Assembly (NCBI GenBank): GCA_002293375.1
Contig: DBDA01000038.1
Span: 1-7,089 of the forward strand
Length of the DNA: 7,089 nt
Reading direction: 5' to 3'
DNA from: Odoribacter sp. UBA944
GTDB lineage: Bacteria; Bacteroidota; Bacteroidia; Bacteroidales; Marinifilaceae
The notes beneath the pieces were generated by a model that was given only the letters and a program-made list of their open reading frames with translations, was not told the origin of the DNA and did no database searches. A program made the translations under genes and the position numbers. Positions within the stretch are counted from its first letter, which is position 1. Each line of letters starts with the position of its first letter. Of the stretch, positions 4,335 to 7,089 are shown piece after piece.

Positions 4335-6965
4335 CTAAAATGTCAGTTCTCCGGAAAAAGCCAACGGTATCAGGACACGGATCCCCCACGTTCTGTACCC
4401 TCCCCTGTCAAACGCAACGAAACCTCCGACCCTCAGGTTCCGATCGAATCCCAGCGAGTAGCCCGCCTCCGTATAGTGCCCGGCATCCGGGGTCCGGAGA
4501 TACCGGACATGGAGCCCCTCCCCGAACAGAAACCGCTGCATAAAAGGCAATCGCTTCAAAAGCAAGTAATTGGAATAATAGTCCACCGTTCCCTGTACCC
4601 ACTCCCGGTTCGTGGAAAGTGCGTAGTAGTCTGCCAACATGTAGGTCCCGGCCCAATCATTATCCGCCACTGTCCACCCGATCGTCCGGAAATGTCTGTA
4701 ATCCGGAAACCAGAGCTCCTTTCTTGAAAGGAATTTCCCGGCGGAAACACCGTACACCAAGCGGTCAAACAAATTCACCCGGACCGTCTGGTCCACCCCG
4801 ACCTCCAATCGATCGTAAGAACTGCCTCGTCCGGTCCCCGGCGGCACCCCTCTTTCATAACGGACGGAAAAGGTCGGCCAGGCTGTTTTTACATACTCTT
4901 TTCTCCCGGCCTCCACTTCAAAATAGTAGCGCGGCGTATACTGGAGTTCCGAATAGAACGAAAGAGAAGTATGTGCCGGCATGTTGGTTCCGCCCCGCAG
5001 AGAAGGCAAGTTCAGCTCCGGATCCCGCTTGCGGAAGTTGTACGAAGCGTGATTCTCCAACAAGTTCCGTTTTTCGTACCGTCCGCCTACCGTAAAAAAA
5101 AGCCCGGTAGCCAGATCAATCCTGTTCTGGAAATGGAGATAGCGCTTTTCGTAAAACTTCATGTAATTGTCAGCCGAAACAAGCGAAACAAGCGAATTCT
5201 CCATCCGCAGAGCGCCTCCGTCCCGGTAAAAATCGGACGAAACAGAACCAAAATCCAACGTCAGTTCCCCGTTGCGCATCGGGGCATAGCGATACACATT
5301 TTTTACTTCCCAGATAAACGCTTTGCGCGCCTGGGCATAATAAGCCGACGGGGCGATCCGGAGCGAACGTCCCTGCTTGCCGGCCATCCGGAAAACAAGA
5401 GGTTGCCCGATCCACAAACCGTCCACAAAATTGTATTCCGGAACCACCCTGATCAATCCGCCGTAATCCAACCATACTCCCTCCCTCAATTTCATCGACC
5501 CACCCCACAGCCACTTTCCCCCTGGACCGGCAACCGCCGAAGAATCCGATCCCGCCCGGCTTTGGGCAATGATCTGTTTCAGACTGTCCCGCTCCCGGTA
5601 ACCGGCCGCTTCGTCCTGCTGCAAAGGCACAGTACGCATGCCGGCCCAGAAAAGAGAGTCGCGCTGCGTAGCCAGCGTATCCACCGTCACCTTTTCCCGC
5701 CGTTCAGAACGGATAATCTGTAAAGCAGGAATTGTATCCGGCCGGACCGGCTTCATCGCCTCCTCCGACAAACGGGCTATTTTATAAGCATCCCGGGTCG
5801 TCAATTCCTCCTTCTCCAACAAGGTTTCCAGTTTTTTCATCCGCTTCTCCTGCGCCGGAAGTGTGGCAACCGGTTCCTCCGGATCCCCCTGCAACGCCCC
5901 CCCGTAACTGCGGGCCGTATCGGCCGATACCTGTAAATATTTAACAGCAGAGAAATACTTTCCGGCGGCCTTAAATCCCATCACATCTACCTGTACATCC
6001 ATTTCATAGGACGTCGGCATAAACACCGTATGGCAAACCTCATTGAACACGCCCCGGATATCCATGGAGATCCCCAAAGCATCGGACAACAGGCGAAAAT
6101 TAGATACACTCCACTCATCCTCCACAATGTAGATCCAGCCTTCGAACAGCGAACTGTTCTTTTTCCGGGGATCGATCCGGATCTTATTGATCGTACGCCC
6201 CCCTTCGTCGTAACACTCTTCAAACGTAAAGCGGTAATAGGAGAAAGCGCCCGGAGCCAGGGGTGAAACCCTCCCCACAACCGATGGGTCATAAATGGAG
6301 GCAGTTATCATATTCAGGGCATCTTTGGCATCCATCTCTTCCGGAATGGTCGTGGAAAACGCCTTGACGGTGCGTTCGTAAGTTTCAGGGGCCCGAAAGA
6401 GAACCTCCATCACCGATTCAAGCAAGAAAGTTCTACCCAAAAACGGTTTTACACCTTCCCGGACCTCTTTGGAGAGCATCAGCAACTTCGGCACTTTGTC
6501 CAACTTCATCGTACCTTTGGTATAGACCTCCGAAGTATATCCCTCCACCTGGTTCCGGTGATAGGGCGCCCGCGCAATCGCGTTCCGCATGATATAATAA
6601 GCGGGATCCTCTCCTTTATTACTGACAACGACTTCCCGAAGCCTGTATACAACCGGCTGCAGGCGGACAATTATCTCCGGAAGGCCGGAAGCAACCTGTA
6701 CCTGCAACTGTTTTTTTTCATACCCCAGACAACTGATATCCAACGTATAATCCCCTTCCGGCAGAATAACCTGAAAGCGCCCCTCCCCATCAGCCGCACT
6801 GCCCTGAGTGGTTTCCCGCACATACACCGTAGAACCGGCCAACGGCTCCCCCTCCTCATCCAAGATCACTCCTTTCAGATATTGTCCCTGTACCGCTTCC
6901 GTCACCGACAAAAAAAGAGAGATCCATAAAATAATTCTCACCACAAATCCTTTTAAATTTCTCAC
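4335..6965 (-). CDS. DUF5686 outer-membrane protein with carboxypeptidase-regulatory-like domain
   Basis: Large exported protein of the DUF5686 family found throughout Bacteroidota; its biochemical function is unknown. Order of parts (876-aa numbering): signal peptide to about residue 28 (IILWISLFLSVTEAVQGQ); a carboxypeptidase-regulatory-like beta-sandwich at ~29-103 (GVILDEEGEPLAGSTVYV, then GDYTLDISCLGY), like the N-terminal domain of many TonB-dependent receptors; the DUF5686 signature from ~120 (DPAYYIMRNAIARAPYHRNQ, then YTKGTMKLDKVPKLL) and EGWIYIVEDEWSV at 275-287; a charged, helical, probably variable stretch at ~365-460; and a beta-rich C-terminus ending in Phe (PLAFSGELTF), the usual signal for insertion of a beta-barrel in the outer membrane. 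No plug or TonB box is recognised. First possible start is GTG at 6965. GTG at 6941 has AAAGGA six bases upstream and gives a tidier signal peptide. It is the first gene of the three-gene envelope operon. Confidence 0.9.
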   Translation of the reverse strand: MRNLKGFVVRIILWISLFLSVTEAVQGQYLKGVILDEEGEPLAGSTVYVRETTQGSAADGEGRFQVILPEGDYTLDISCLGYEKKQLQVQVASGLPEIIVRLQPVVYRLREVVVSNKGEDPAYYIMRNAIARAPYHRNQVEGYTSEVYTKGTMKLDKVPKLLMLSKEVREGVKPFLGRTFLLESVMEVLFRAPETYERTVKAFSTTIPEEMDAKDALNMITASIYDPSVVGRVSPLAPGAFSYYRFTFEECYDEGGRTINKIRIDPRKKNSSLFEGWIYIVEDEWSVSNFRLLSDALGISMDIRGVFNEVCHTVFMPTSYEMDVQVDVMGFKAAGKYFSAVKYLQVSADTARSYGGALQGDPEEPVATLPAQEKRMKKLETLLEKEELTTRDAYKIARLSEEAMKPVRPDTIPALQIIRSERREKVTVDTLATQRDSLFWAGMRTVPLQQDEAAGYRERDSLKQIIAQSRAGSDSSAVAGPGGKWLWGGSMKLREGVWLDYGGLIRVVPEYNFVDGLWIGQPLVFRMAGKQGRSLRIAPSAYYAQARKAFIWEVKNVYRYAPMRNGELTLDFGSVSSDFYRDGGALRMENSLVSLVSADNYMKFYEKRYLHFQNRIDLATGLFFTVGGRYEKRNLLENHASYNFRKRDPELNLPSLRGGTNMPAHTSLSFYSELQYTPRYYFEVEAGRKEYVKTAWPTFSVRYERGVPPGTGRGSSYDRLEVGVDQTVRVNLFDRLVYGVSAGKFLSRKELWFPDYRHFRTIGWTVADNDWAGTYMLADYYALSTNREWVQGTVDYYSNYLLLKRLPFMQRFLFGEGLHVRYLRTPDAGHYTEAGYSLGFDRNLRVGGFVAFDRGGYRTWGIRVLIPLAFSGELTF

Positions 6966-6969
6966 CGGA

Positions 6970-6977
6970 CAAATTTA
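6970..6977 (-). promoter_or_regulatory. Candidate Bacteroidota -7 promoter element of the DUF5686 operon
   Basis: Reads TAAATTTG on the minus strand, an exact match to TAnnTTTG, four bases before the first possible GTG of the DUF5686 gene. A start site 5-7 nt downstream would fall on or just inside that GTG, which favours translation from the later GTG at 6941 behind AAAGGA. No TTTG is seen at the -33 distance. The rest of the upstream DNA to 7089 shows no further signal I can support. Confidence 0.45.
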
Positions 6978-7089
6978 CGCTATTTTTTGTATTTCCGGCC
7001 CATTAAACACCCTTCCCCCCTTCTGAAAATAAAAATAATCCCGTATATTGTATCCCAGAACGGCATCCCCGGAATAACCTCAAAACACC

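Noticed and set aside
4971..5723. 250-codon plus-strand open frame opposite the DUF5686 gene
   Set aside because: It is antisense to a well-supported gene in GC-rich DNA, its translation is rich in Arg, Pro and His with no recognisable domain, and it has no start signals; it is a by-product of codon bias on the other strand.
6980..7087. 35-codon open frame on the minus strand at the window's right edge (contains PGMPFWDTIYGIIF), possibly the C-terminus of an upstream gene
   Set aside because: Too short to distinguish from chance: a second minus-strand frame is also open over much of the same stretch, and no domain is recognisable. Sequence beyond 7089 would settle it.
1..7089. CRISPR array, tRNA, rRNA or insertion sequence
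   Set aside because: I saw no regularly spaced direct repeats, no cloverleaf-like or rRNA-like sequence, and no transposase or terminal inverted repeats.

Overview
The window looks like a chromosomal segment of a Bacteroidota organism, most likely of the order Bacteroidales. The evidence is a DUF5686-type outer-membrane protein with an N-terminal carboxypeptidase-regulatory-like domain (a family largely confined to this phylum), signal peptides ending in AQ or GQ, few Shine-Dalgarno sequences, and two exact matches to the phylum's -7 promoter element (TAnnTTTG). I cannot name the genus from the sequence.

All intact genes lie on the minus strand, in two blocks of clearly different base composition. 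Block A (about 1-2445) is AT-rich, roughly 35-40% GC by eye. In transcription order it holds a PadR-family repressor (2408-2073), a HAAS/DUF1700-like two-helix membrane protein overlapping it by 4 nt (2076-1483), and a secreted or periplasmic serine hydrolase of the class C beta-lactamase/penicillin-binding-protein fold (1404-82). The same 21-nt AT-rich inverted repeat (19 of 21 positions identical) sits just upstream of padR and again between the membrane-protein gene and the hydrolase gene. I infer that PadR represses its own operon and separately controls the hydrolase. A perfect GC-rich inverted repeat at 1-22 may terminate the block.

Between the blocks (about 2515-2973), on the plus strand, is a decayed two-gene module. 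It comprises a start-less fragment resembling the C-terminus of a small antitoxin, overlapping a RelE/ParE-like toxin reading frame broken by one in-frame stop (2672-2674) and one frameshift near 2837-2841. These become continuous, sensible protein only when the two lesions are corrected.

Block B (2992-6965) is GC-rich, roughly mid-50s % GC by eye. It is a tight envelope operon in the order DUF5686 outer-membrane protein (6965-4335), PlsC-like acyltransferase (4316-3768, 18-nt gap) and a VanX/DdpX-type D-Ala-D-Ala dipeptidase made as a lipoprotein (3771-2992, 4-nt GTGA overlap). The order suggests linked maintenance of outer membrane, lipid and peptidoglycan turnover. The last ~120 nt (6966-7089) hold a candidate promoter and no convincing gene.
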